18,856 nucleotides of DNA from UKL13-2 sp044346745. GTDB taxonomy: Bacteria > Pseudomonadota > Gammaproteobacteria > Burkholderiales > Usitatibacteraceae. Numbering within the stretch: the first letter of the stretch is position 1; each line of letters begins with the position of its first letter. The notes beneath the pieces are model-generated. The model searched no databases. It saw nothing but the letters and a program-made list of their open reading frames with translations, and was not told the DNA's origin. This document shows, piece after piece, positions 1-6,565 of the stretch. The stretch covers positions 1-18,856 of the forward strand of contig JBIIYQ010000056.1 in the NCBI GenBank assembly GCA_044346745.1. The letters run 5' to 3'. Position numbers and translations under genes: made by a program.

Positions 1-236
1 GGTTGGCCGAGAACAAGCCAGCAATCGAGGTCTTCTACTTGCCCGTCTACAGCCCTGGGTTGAATCCGGATGAGCGATTGAATGCAGACGTCAAGTACAT
101 CATCGGAACCCGGGTACCGGTGCGTACGAAAGAGACGTTGAAAAACACTGCTGGTTACTGGTTAAGCGAACGCCAGCGTGAACCCGAACGTATCAAGTCG
201 TACTTCCAAGATCCGCAAGTCAAATACGCCGCCTAA
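1..236 (+). mobile_element. IS630-family transposase, C-terminal fragment (cut by window edge)
   Basis: This is the 3' end of a DDE transposase gene that runs in from outside the window; the reading frame is open to base 1, so the apparent TTG start at base 3 is not a real start. About 77 residues are visible. The stretch YLPVYSPGLNPDERLNADVK, near the start, matches the conserved IS630-family block with a proline-rich YSPxLNPxE core; the glutamate in that block is the last residue of the catalytic DDE triad in this family. The end, with QDPQVKYAA before the TAA stop, is also common in this family. The left end and most of the catalytic core lie outside the window, so I cannot tell whether the element is intact. 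The right inverted repeat should lie shortly after the stop, but I cannot define it without the left end. Confidence 0.85.
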
Positions 237-287
237 ATTTTTATTTGCCATATTTAACTGCCGGATCAATGGAAGTTCCCAACAACG

Positions 288-353
288 AACCCCCAGTAAG
301 AACGGTTCTTTTCAAGCCCATTTGCTTGGAAAATGTCGTCATTATTGGGGGTT
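288..353. repeat. Fold-back inverted repeat between the IS end and the mcp gene
   Basis: Arms AACCCCCAGTAA (288-299) and TTATTGGGGGTT (342-353) pair over 12 positions with one G-T wobble. A second inner pairing, TTTTCAAGC against GCTTGGAAAA, closes around CCATTT with one bulged base. No T-run follows on either strand, so it does not look like a standard intrinsic terminator. The rest of the 237-408 gap holds the presumed IS end and a 13-base palindrome around 363-375; no gene is visible. It could be a 3' stabilising structure for the mcp transcript or a small repeat element. Confidence 0.55.
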
Positions 354-408
354 ATCGGCAGCACATTGGTCCAATGGTTACGATCCGTATCTGTCTGGGC
401 CGAAGTGC

Positions 409-2256
409 CTAGAACTCTTCCCAGTCCTCGCTGCTGACCCCTGTTTTCTTCGCCGCACTCATGTTGGCTGGGGCGGCGGCGATCGGTTTCTCCGCAGGCA
501 CAAGCTTCGGCGCAGCCGCCGAGGCCTTCGCGGTATTGGTCGCTAGTGCTTTGGCGGGTGCCAGCGGTGCAGCTGTGGCAACGGATGTGGCGGCCGGCTT
601 GGCGGCCAACGGTTTGCGTGGGCTAGGCTTGCCTGTTTTGACTGGCACAACGCTCTTTACCGCGCCGGGATGGGTGGATGGTGCGGCGTCGCTTGCATCT
701 ACGGAAAACTTCGACACGGAGATGTTAAGTTTGGTCGTCTGATCTTTGAGGCTCGACGCAGCTGCAGCACTTTGCTCTACCAATGCAGCATTTTGCTGCG
801 TCATAGTATCTAGCTGATTCACTGCCACGTTCACCTGCTCGATTCCTTGCGACTGCTCGGTCGTTGCGGCAGAAATCTCGGCGATGATGTCCGTCACCCG
901 CTGCACACTGGAGACAATCTCCTGCATCGACTTGCCTGCATCACCAACCAAACGGCTGCCGATATCAACCTTCTCCACACTGGTGGAAATGAGAGTTTTG
1001 ATTTCTTTGGCTGCCTGTGCGCTACGCTGTGCGAGCGTGCGCACCTCACTGGCAACGACCGCAAAGCCACGGCCTTGTTCACCTGCGCGTGCCGCCTCCA
1101 CCGCCGCATTCAGCGCCAAGATATTGGTCTGGAAGGCGATACCGTCGATGACGGAGATAATATCTGCGATGCGCTTGGACGAGTCCTGAATATCCGTCAT
1201 GGTCGTAACCACTTGGCTGACAACTTCTCCGCCACGGCTCGCATCCATGGATGCCGCAGCTGCAAGCTGGTTTGCTTGGCGAGCCGAATCGGCATTTTGC
1301 TTCACCGTGCTGGTGAGCTGCTCAATTGATGCCGCCGTCTGCTGCAAGGAGCTTGCTTGGTTTTCGGTGCGCGACGATAGATCCGCATTGCCTTGGGCGA
1401 TTTCCGATGACGCAGTGGCAATCTGTTCAGTAGCAGACTTCACTTCGCCTATCATCCCTTTCAGCGATCCGACCATGGTCTGTAACGCCACCATCAATTG
1501 ACCAACTTCGTCCCGACTGATGATTGTGAATGTCGATTTCAAATCTCCCGCCCCAATCTGATCGGCAACACGAGCAGCTTCACGCAAGGGTAACGTGATT
1601 GATCGGGAAATCCACCATGCGAGGAAGATCACTGTCAAAGCGGCACTAGTTCCCATCGCAATATAGGTTGCCATCGACTTGGCGTAAGCCGCTTTCGCGG
1701 CAGTATTTGCCTCCCCAGCAAGTTTTGTGTTGTGACGATCCAGCCCGCTCAGTGCTGACTCCACACTCTTCAGTTTCTGGTACGTAACCTTAATCACGGC
1801 GTCTGAAGCAGCGATACGTTTTTTTTGACTTTCATTGGCAGTCATGACGGCTGACTTTGCGCCAACGACCGCTGCAAAGTAATCTTCCCCTGCTACGGTG
1901 GCGTCTTTCAAAAGACGCTTATCTGTCTCGTCAACGACGAGCGCTTCATAGGCCTTCGCCGCCTTGATGAATGCCTCTTTCGTGGACGCTATGTCATCGT
2001 AAGCCTTCTTCTGGTCAGCGACGTCGCTTGCGCCCAGCGCACGCAATTCAAAGCGGCGCGCATGATTGGTCGCGTCAAGCATTTCTGCCACTGCACGAAC
2101 GGATGGCAAAAGATTCGAGTTCACATACTCCAGTTTCGCCATGACATGGGTCAACTGTGTGACCCCGACACCAACCACGATAAGCAGGAAAACGAGTACA
2201 AGGGCGAATCCGGCACCCAGCCGCTTACCAATTGAAAAACTTGAGAAAATATTCAT
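409..2256 (-). CDS. Methyl-accepting chemotaxis protein
   Basis: A 615-residue inner-membrane chemoreceptor that signals through CheW to the CheA kinase. The order is: short cytoplasmic N-terminus, first membrane helix at about 15-36, periplasmic four-helix-bundle-type sensor at about 37-195, second membrane helix at about 197-217, HAMP at about 217-270, then a long coiled-coil signalling domain. The highly conserved hairpin tip is at about 370-402 (FQTNILALNAAVEAARAGEQ). A flexible Ala/Pro/Lys-rich linker of about 90 residues ends in DWEEF, an xWxxF tail of the kind that docks CheR and CheB in E. coli-type receptors. GAGG lies upstream of the ATG. It starts 41 bases after cheW and is probably co-transcribed with it. 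The ligand cannot be deduced. Confidence 0.96.
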   Translation of the reverse strand: MNIFSSFSIGKRLGAGFALVLVFLLIVVGVGVTQLTHVMAKLEYVNSNLLPSVRAVAEMLDATNHARRFELRALGASDVADQKKAYDDIASTKEAFIKAAKAYEALVVDETDKRLLKDATVAGEDYFAAVVGAKSAVMTANESQKKRIAASDAVIKVTYQKLKSVESALSGLDRHNTKLAGEANTAAKAAYAKSMATYIAMGTSAALTVIFLAWWISRSITLPLREAARVADQIGAGDLKSTFTIISRDEVGQLMVALQTMVGSLKGMIGEVKSATEQIATASSEIAQGNADLSSRTENQASSLQQTAASIEQLTSTVKQNADSARQANQLAAAASMDASRGGEVVSQVVTTMTDIQDSSKRIADIISVIDGIAFQTNILALNAAVEAARAGEQGRGFAVVASEVRTLAQRSAQAAKEIKTLISTSVEKVDIGSRLVGDAGKSMQEIVSSVQRVTDIIAEISAATTEQSQGIEQVNVAVNQLDTMTQQNAALVEQSAAAASSLKDQTTKLNISVSKFSVDASDAAPSTHPGAVKSVVPVKTGKPSPRKPLAAKPAATSVATAAPLAPAKALATNTAKASAAAPKLVPAEKPIAAAPANMSAAKKTGVSSEDWEEF

Positions 2257-2297
2257 CTGGCAACCTCAATAGGAGTGGAGTATCAATTGGAAAAGTC

Positions 2298-2825
2298 TTA
2301 GGCTGCGGCTTCAAATGCCAAGCCCATTTCGCTTGCCGTCAGCAAACGCTCGATGTCAGTCAGGATCAACATGCGCTCATCAACCTGGCCGATGCCCTGG
2401 ATGAAGGTCGATTCCACCACCGCATCCGAGAAGCTCGGTGCCGGACGAATATCTTTGGAGGCCAGTGCCACCACATCCGATACTTGGTCTACCACCACAC
2501 CAACAATCTTCTTGGCGATGTTCAAGATAATGACCACCGTGAAGGAGTTGTATTCGGCACTACTAAGGCCGAATTTGATACGCAGGTCAACGATTGGCAC
2601 GATTACCCCGCGCAGATTCACCACCCCCTTGAGAAAGGCCGGTGCGCCGGCAATACGCGTCGGTTGTTCGTAGCCACGAATCTCCTGGACTTTCAGGATG
2701 TCGATACCGTATTCCTCGGTACCCAAACGGAACGTCAGGTATTCACCCGCTGGCATCGCCGTTGCGGCGAGCTGACCAGCGGATGTCAATGATTGTTCGA
2801 TCAATGCGGTTTCGTTGATACCCAT
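2298..2825 (-). CDS. cheW: Chemotaxis coupling protein CheW
   Basis: A 175-residue soluble adaptor that links chemoreceptors to the CheA kinase. One CheW domain fills about residues 27-165; the signature VVNLRGVIVPIVDLR is clear in the first half and contains the conserved NLRG turn. There is an N-terminal extension of about 25 residues and a short Ala-rich tail. GAGG lies 7 bases before the ATG. It is directly upstream of the mcp gene, which fits a receptor-coupler pair, and a sigma-28-like promoter lies about 210 bases upstream. No cheA, cheR, cheB or classical cheY-cheZ pair is in the window, so the main chemotaxis cluster must lie elsewhere. A CheV can be excluded because no receiver domain is fused. 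Confidence 0.95.
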   Translation of the reverse strand: MGINETALIEQSLTSAGQLAATAMPAGEYLTFRLGTEEYGIDILKVQEIRGYEQPTRIAGAPAFLKGVVNLRGVIVPIVDLRIKFGLSSAEYNSFTVVIILNIAKKIVGVVVDQVSDVVALASKDIRPAPSFSDAVVESTFIQGIGQVDERMLILTDIERLLTASEMGLAFEAAA

Positions 2826-3178
2826 AAAAGCCTCGCTAAAAAGGGGTGTTTCGGACAGGATGTATTGACCAGATTGTGATTGATTAGTGGGCGCTATATA
2901 GCCCGAATAAGCGCTGTGTTTTGGGTTTATTTTTTGGTTAACTGAAGTCGCAGGCCTAGCGCACCCCCTCGTCTCAGGTGAGCCGGCCCAACGTCAGCCT
3001 AGGCGCGGACAAGTGAATCCAAACGCGTCACCCCATTATCGGCAGGCAAAACTTTTTCATTAGGGCGATCAAGACCGGAAGCGCGCGTCTTCTTTCACCA
3101 AACAATGGGCTCCCCAAAGCGCGGGTGGAGGTGAACGGTCGCTACCAGCGACTTCAATACAGCTCGTTTGCCGACGGG
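2826..3178. other. Gene-free stretch between the response regulator and cheW
   Basis: About 350 bases without a supported ORF. It contains the sigma-28 promoter candidate, a small inverted repeat GTCGCT/AGCGAC (3138-3152) just beyond the response regulator stop, a palindromic GCTATATAGC-like stretch near 2891-2904 in the cheW leader, and CCTAGG-type palindromes near 2953-3004. None of the hairpins has a following T-run on the minus strand, so I cannot call a terminator for the response regulator gene. Confidence 0.5.
3036..3062 (-). promoter_or_regulatory. Sigma-28 (FliA) promoter candidate for cheW-mcp
   Basis: Read on the minus strand, the -10 element is GCCGATAA (3036-3043), identical to the enterobacterial sigma-28 consensus. 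It is preceded by exactly 15 bases and then TAAT (3059-3062), a 3 of 4 match to the -35 core TAAA. The wider -35 block is weak (TAATGAAA against TAAAGTTT). Transcription would start near 3029 and leave an untranslated leader of about 200 bases before cheW. A late-class promoter fits a chemoreceptor operon. The long leader is the main reason for caution. Confidence 0.6.
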
Positions 3179-3553
3179 CTAACGCAGTCGTTGAATCAGC
3201 GCATCAATTTTGCTAATTGTACCGGCAAGCTCGATAGGCTTGGTCCAAAAGTCGTCGAACCCTTGTGAGAGAGCAAGTTCCGCGTGTTGGGAACCGGAGT
3301 TTGCAGTCAGGGCCACGCACCAAATCGGCTTCTGTCCGCCGCCGTTCATCGCCTTTAGCGCGACCAAGACATCGACACCCGAGCGGCCATTAAGGTCGAG
3401 ATCAATGAAGGCAACCCAGGGTCGCGTGCGCTTTGCTTCCTCAATTGCCGCTTCTACGGTATCGGCAATTACCACCGGAAACTCCGGCCGCTCCTCCAAG
3501 TAGGCTTGAAACAACATCTGGTTCAAACGGTTGTCCTCAGCATAGAGAATCAT
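3179..3553 (-). CDS. Receiver-only response regulator (CheY-like fold)
   Basis: A 124-residue stand-alone receiver domain with no output domain. The phosphorylation site residues are all there: acidic pair E6-D7 in YAEDN, phospho-acceptor D51 in FIDLDLNG, the switch threonine T83 in ALTAN, and K105 in WTKP. It should therefore be phosphorylated by a histidine kinase and act through protein contacts, but sequence alone does not show that it is the motor-switch CheY. The start at ATG 3553 gives the usual receiver N-terminus (MILYAEDN); no good ribosome binding site precedes it and no earlier ATG is in frame nearby. It lies upstream of cheW on the same strand, 350 bases away, and is divergent from the PilZ gene. 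The cognate kinase is not in the window. Confidence 0.88.
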   Translation of the reverse strand: MILYAEDNRLNQMLFQAYLEERPEFPVVIADTVEAAIEEAKRTRPWVAFIDLDLNGRSGVDVLVALKAMNGGGQKPIWCVALTANSGSQHAELALSQGFDDFWTKPIELAGTISKIDALIQRLR

Positions 3554-3766
3554 GGTCTTGCGTCCGTACCACCAAGTCTTGAGTATGCAACGATTATCTT
3601 AGCAGGCGCTCGCCCGAAAAGTCTGGGAAATGGGCGCTTAGAGAACGGGCGCTCATAACGGCGACTTTACTCTGCTTCTTGCCTGGTTGCATGGAATAGG
3701 TAGATACCATGCCGGAACCAGACTATCCCGCCGCCGGGCAAATCTTACTCCCCCAAGGCTTAAGCT
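3554..3766. other. Divergent intergenic region, response regulator / PilZ gene
   Basis: This 213-base gap separates two divergent genes. GGGCGCT occurs twice as a direct repeat (3632-3638 and 3647-3653, 15 bases apart) with a related GGCGCT at 3605-3610. I see no convincing sigma-70 promoter for the response regulator; an AAGATAAT-like -10 on the minus strand near 3592-3601 has no matching -35. The plus-strand sigma-28 candidate begins at its right-hand end. Confidence 0.4.
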
Positions 3767-3786
3767 TTGATTGACAATGCCGACAA
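3760..3786 (+). promoter_or_regulatory. Sigma-28 (FliA) promoter candidate overlapping the PilZ gene start
   Basis: TTAAGCTT (3760-3767) is a 6 of 8 match to the -35 consensus TAAAGTTT. An 11-base spacer follows, the consensus length, and then GCCGACAA (3779-3786), a 7 of 8 match to GCCGATAA. By analogy with E. coli sigma-28 promoters transcription would begin near 3792-3794, at or just before the ATG at 3794. The ycgR gene of E. coli is also under sigma-28, which supports the call. Confidence 0.65.
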
Positions 3787-3793
3787 TCTCGAT

Positions 3794-4714
3794 ATGTCAG
3801 TCCATCTCTCCCCGCTCCGCAGACATGAAGTCATGATTGGACGGCCACTACCGTGGCCGATTTATGATCGCTCCAGGAAACTCTTGCTACGGCAGGGGTT
3901 TGTTCTTCAATCACTGAGTCAAATTGAGCGACTAATTGAAATAGGGTTGTTTCGACCTGCCGACGCGTCGCTGCACAGCGTGTATGGAGTCAGCTCAGAG
4001 AGCGGCGAGAATGAGGAGCCGAGCTATGCGACCCCGGCCAAGTTTAGTGATGCCGGTACGCCAGGTGTGACCATTGCCAACGCGAAGTTCGAAGTCGGGA
4101 TGGCGGTGCAACTATCAACGGACGGGTTTCCGGACGAACGTAATGTGGTGACGCTGGTCGGCTTTCTCGACAAACAGTCGATTATCGTTACGCACCCACT
4201 TAAAGATGGTGCGATTGCATTTATCAAAGAAGGTAAAGAGTATTACTGCCGCGCTTTCCAGAAACGCAACGCGTATTCTTTCAATACGGTCGTGTTGAAG
4301 TCGCAACTAGCACCCTTCCCCTATCTGCACTTGTCTTATCCTGCAAAAGTCACATTAATGCCTGTGCGCAAGTCATCAAGAATTCCGGTCGAAATCATCG
4401 CCGCAGTCGGATTGAAGGGCTGCTCGGCCAGGGCGCCTTGTTTGATCCGTGATCTCAGCCTCTCCGGTGTGCTGATCCAATCGACCGAACAGCTAGGCGA
4501 AAAACACGCGATCTTATCCATTGCGTTTCGTCTTGCAATCAATGCCGCCCCAACGCTTTTTGAACTCGATCTTGTCGTCCGCAATAACATGACGGGCGAA
4601 AATGACAAGAACAAAGGCATCCATCGCGCAGGTTGTGAATTCGAACAAATGGATCCGGAACTGCGTCGTTTGTTGGAACTGTATATCTACCGAGAAATCG
4701 CGCAAGAAGACTAG
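3794..4714 (+). CDS. YcgR-like PilZ protein, c-di-GMP-responsive flagellar brake
   Basis: A cytoplasmic protein of 306 residues from ATG 3794. An earlier TTG at 3767 would add nine residues but lies inside the promoter candidate and directly after an in-frame TAA. The first part (to about 60) is rich in GRPLPWPIYD...LLLRQG-type sequence; the middle (about 98-180) resembles the YcgR N-terminal flagellar-regulator domain; the C-terminal third is a PilZ domain. Both c-di-GMP binding motifs are intact: RKSSR (RxxxR, 192-196) and DLSLSG (D/NxSxxG, 220-225). In characterised relatives c-di-GMP binding lets the protein slow or bias the flagellar motor. The two-domain layout, the late flagellar promoter and the position beside chemotaxis genes support a similar role here; this is inferred. 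It ends before a strong terminator. Confidence 0.88.
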   Translation: MSVHLSPLRRHEVMIGRPLPWPIYDRSRKLLLRQGFVLQSLSQIERLIEIGLFRPADASLHSVYGVSSESGENEEPSYATPAKFSDAGTPGVTIANAKFEVGMAVQLSTDGFPDERNVVTLVGFLDKQSIIVTHPLKDGAIAFIKEGKEYYCRAFQKRNAYSFNTVVLKSQLAPFPYLHLSYPAKVTLMPVRKSSRIPVEIIAAVGLKGCSARAPCLIRDLSLSGVLIQSTEQLGEKHAILSIAFRLAINAAPTLFELDLVVRNNMTGENDKNKGIHRAGCEFEQMDPELRRLLELYIYREIAQED

Positions 4715-4840
4715 CAGAACCAACGCTTGGGCTTCAAGAAAATTTCAAACCTCGTTAACTGACATCGTGGATTGACAGGCATCTTGTAGTCAATCGCTTG
4801 GGAGCGCTCGTCAATAAAGGAGGCTACACTCCGAGGAAGT
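4715..4840. other. Short spacer before the terminator hairpin
   Basis: No gene is visible. An inverted repeat GATTGAC/GTCAATC spans 4770-4795 with a 12-base loop. A full Shine-Dalgarno-like AAAGGAGG sits at 4816-4823, but no ATG, GTG or TTG follows at a usable distance. Confidence 0.4.
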
Positions 4841-4915
4841 TCGCAAAACTGCCGTCATTCCAGCGCGCAACCCTTGTGGTTGTGCGCTGGAATGACGGCA
4901 GTTTTGCGATTTTTT
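4841..4915 (+). terminator. Long intrinsic terminator-like hairpin after the PilZ gene
   Basis: A 26-base perfect arm (4841-4866) has its exact reverse complement at 4884-4909. With one G-T pair and five more pairs the stem reaches 32 bp around a 5-base loop (CTTGT, 4873-4877), and six T residues follow at 4910-4915. It would stop plus-strand transcription from the PilZ gene, whose stop is 126 bases upstream. On the minus strand no T-run follows, so it is not an obvious terminator for flgL. The arm core CGTCATTCCAGCGC resembles dispersed palindromic repeats seen in many proteobacterial genomes, so it may also be a repeat element. Confidence 0.85.
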
Positions 4916-5339
4916 GGAAGTTCCTTCCATTGCTGCGCAGTATCGCCTCGCGGCGACGTGAAGCACCTGCGGCCAGATGAAGTGGCAAGAGGCATTTTCC
5001 GGCAACGGTCAAGAGCTGGTCGCCGGGACCGGCTCTCATGCGAGGACCAAATGCTCCGCCACCAGATCGGTTAGCAGCTAACTCTGGGCCAATTGAACGC
5101 ATCCGACCGCTTGTACCAGTTCGGTTACCTTATCACCGTGCGAGCGCCAACACTGGCTTGATGCGGTAATCGGTCAGAGGTCGGCACATGGCAGTATCCT
5201 TCTCAAACTTTGAGCAACCGCAAAGACAAGCGATGCTGACCCGTTCCCCAACGACGCAAGGCGAAGAACAACGTATCAGTAAACAAGTGAAATTTACGCG
5301 ACTTCTCTCGTCAGGTCTTGCAACTAAGCTATTGAACAT
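4916..5339. other. Region between terminator and flgL with no recognised gene
   Basis: About 420 bases without a recognisable gene. Apart from the two small plus-strand ORFs given separately, I see a small hairpin TCGCC/GGCGA near 4943-4956 and a 13-base odd palindrome around 5200-5212. No T-run hairpin that would terminate the flgHIJKL transcript on the minus strand is visible. Confidence 0.4.
5038..5169 (+). CDS. Small hypothetical ORF, 43 residues
   Basis: I do not recognise this ORF. It starts at ATG 5038 with only a weak GGGA upstream and ends at TAA 5167-5169. The product is Pro/Arg-rich in its middle (IRPLVPVRLPYHRA). The frame is open back to a TGA at 4978. The next small ORF (5188-5343) is in the same frame, so these may be two pieces of one gene broken by a single stop codon. 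It could equally be non-coding; the call is weak. Confidence 0.2.
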   Translation: MRGPNAPPPDRLAANSGPIERIRPLVPVRLPYHRASANTGLMR

Positions 5340-5343
5340 CTAG
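5188..5343 (+). CDS. Small hypothetical ORF, 51 residues, overlapping the flgL stop
   Basis: I do not recognise this ORF. AGAGG lies at 5176-5180, seven bases before the ATG, a reasonable ribosome binding site. The product is polar and basic (for example GEEQRISKQVKFTRLLSSG). Its TAG and the flgL TAG share the palindrome CTAG at 5340-5343, so the two genes would meet tail to tail with a 4-base overlap. It continues the frame of the 43-residue ORF upstream, with one stop and six codons between. It may be a real small gene, the 3' part of a broken one, or chance. Confidence 0.28.
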   Translation: MAVSFSNFEQPQRQAMLTRSPTTQGEEQRISKQVKFTRLLSSGLATKLLNI

Positions 5344-6539
5344 CGCAAATAATCGAACAACGATATCTTGCTGGTCTGCGCGTATGCTGCAAGCGCGGCT
5401 TGCAATCCAGTCTGTTGTGACGCAAAACGCGACGCTGCTTCCGCGTAGTCAACGTCTTGCAGCGCGCTGAGCAGCGCTTTATTGCTAAACTCCAACGATT
5501 CACCAACGCGTGAGGCGGTATCAAGAGCCGTCATCCTGCCACCCACTTCTGCGCGTTTTGCCAGCGCCACATTAAATGCCTGTTCGATACTGGCAGATGC
5601 CTGTCGGACGGCGTCGTTGACCTTAGCGCGGTCTGTGTCGTTTAGCACTGTGGTGTTGAGTGCTGTGATGGCCTGGTCGATAGCATCAAAGACGCTGGCC
5701 GTCTGCCCCTGAGTCACAATGAATTTGTCGCCAATCTTCGGCGTTCCGGTCAGCGTCATCTGCATGCCGTCGAAGTTAATCGCTTGCCCCGACAGATAGG
5801 TTTGTGACTGCACCAGAGTGTTAGTGGTGGTATTCACCACATCGATGGCGGCAGAAGCGGTAAAACGAATTTCGTAGTTCTGTCCAGTAAGCGCCGTCAG
5901 TGAGGTGACCGTGCCAGTATCAATCTTGGCGTTACCAGTGTTAGTCGCTGCGACACCAGTTGAAAATGTACCATTGCCCGTTGGGATCTGCATGAATAGG
6001 CTTTGGCCGTCAGCGTTTGATTGAATCGCCAAACCGTTTGCCACCATCACCCCCCGAGTGCCCGCATCCCCAGCATAAGCGATTTTGCCGGCTGATTCCG
6101 AGAAAGGTGTTGTACTGCTCTGGAAGCCTGAGAACAAATACTGACCATCAGAGCCACGCGTGTTACCGAGTGACACCAATTGAGCGCGCAATGAAGTCAG
6201 GTTGTTGGCGATGCTTCGGCGATCCGCATTATTGAGTGTGCCGTTGCCAGCGGAAACCAAAATCTCACGCACAGTGGAAATAGCGTCCCCAACCGAACCG
6301 ATTGTCGATTCCAGCTGTCGCAACTCCCCGTCCAAATAAGCCTGATTGGCGGAGAAGGATGCTTGTCGAGAAACCGAAGCTTGTGCGGTCACAATTTGCG
6401 ACGCGTTGACCGGGTCGTCCGACGGCGAATTCACCTTCTTGCCAGTGGAGAGTTCGTTCTGGACGGAATACATCTTGACCTGCGCGTCCATGATTGCGGC
6501 ACTACTGGAAAGATGGGCGAATGCAGTTCCGATACGCAT
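5340..6539 (-). CDS. flgL: Flagellar hook-filament junction protein FlgL
   Basis: A 399-residue exported axial protein that forms the second junction zone between hook and flagellin filament. The N-terminal flagellin-like helical domain starts MRIGTAFAHL and includes LSTGKKVNSPSDDPVNA, typical of FlgL. The C-terminal helix ends with AYAQTSKISLFDYLR, also typical. The middle is a variable surface domain rich in Thr, Gly and Asn. No signal peptide is expected, because it leaves through the flagellar type III pathway, with FlgN as the usual chaperone. AAGGA lies 8 bases before ATG 6539. It follows flgK by 26 bases and is the last gene of the minus-strand run. Confidence 0.96.
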   Translation of the reverse strand: MRIGTAFAHLSSSAAIMDAQVKMYSVQNELSTGKKVNSPSDDPVNASQIVTAQASVSRQASFSANQAYLDGELRQLESTIGSVGDAISTVREILVSAGNGTLNNADRRSIANNLTSLRAQLVSLGNTRGSDGQYLFSGFQSSTTPFSESAGKIAYAGDAGTRGVMVANGLAIQSNADGQSLFMQIPTGNGTFSTGVAATNTGNAKIDTGTVTSLTALTGQNYEIRFTASAAIDVVNTTTNTLVQSQTYLSGQAINFDGMQMTLTGTPKIGDKFIVTQGQTASVFDAIDQAITALNTTVLNDTDRAKVNDAVRQASASIEQAFNVALAKRAEVGGRMTALDTASRVGESLEFSNKALLSALQDVDYAEAASRFASQQTGLQAALAAYAQTSKISLFDYLR

Positions 6540-6565
6540 GTTAGTAATCCTTTATGGCCGCCACT

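Noticed and set aside
352..359. Second exact GCCGATAA octamer on the minus strand, downstream of mcp
   Set aside because: No TAAA-like -35 lies 15 bases upstream, and it would only transcribe antisense into the IS end.
847..1329. 160-codon plus-strand ORF opposite the chemoreceptor signalling domain
   Set aside because: It is antisense to a strongly conserved coding region, rich in Cys and His without a motif; a shadow frame.
4816..4823. Perfect Shine-Dalgarno-like AAAGGAGG after the PilZ gene
   Set aside because: No start codon follows at a usable distance and a terminator hairpin begins 18 bases later.
4798..5102. Several 60-92 codon ORFs on both strands across the hairpin
   Set aside because: They read through the inverted repeat, which yields the same residues on both strands; not genes.
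5183..5214. CAAAGTTT on the minus strand behind flgL, resembling a sigma-28 -35
   Set aside because: The spacer is 12 bases and the -10 position reads GCCATGTG, a poor match; CAAAGTTT is part of a small palindrome.
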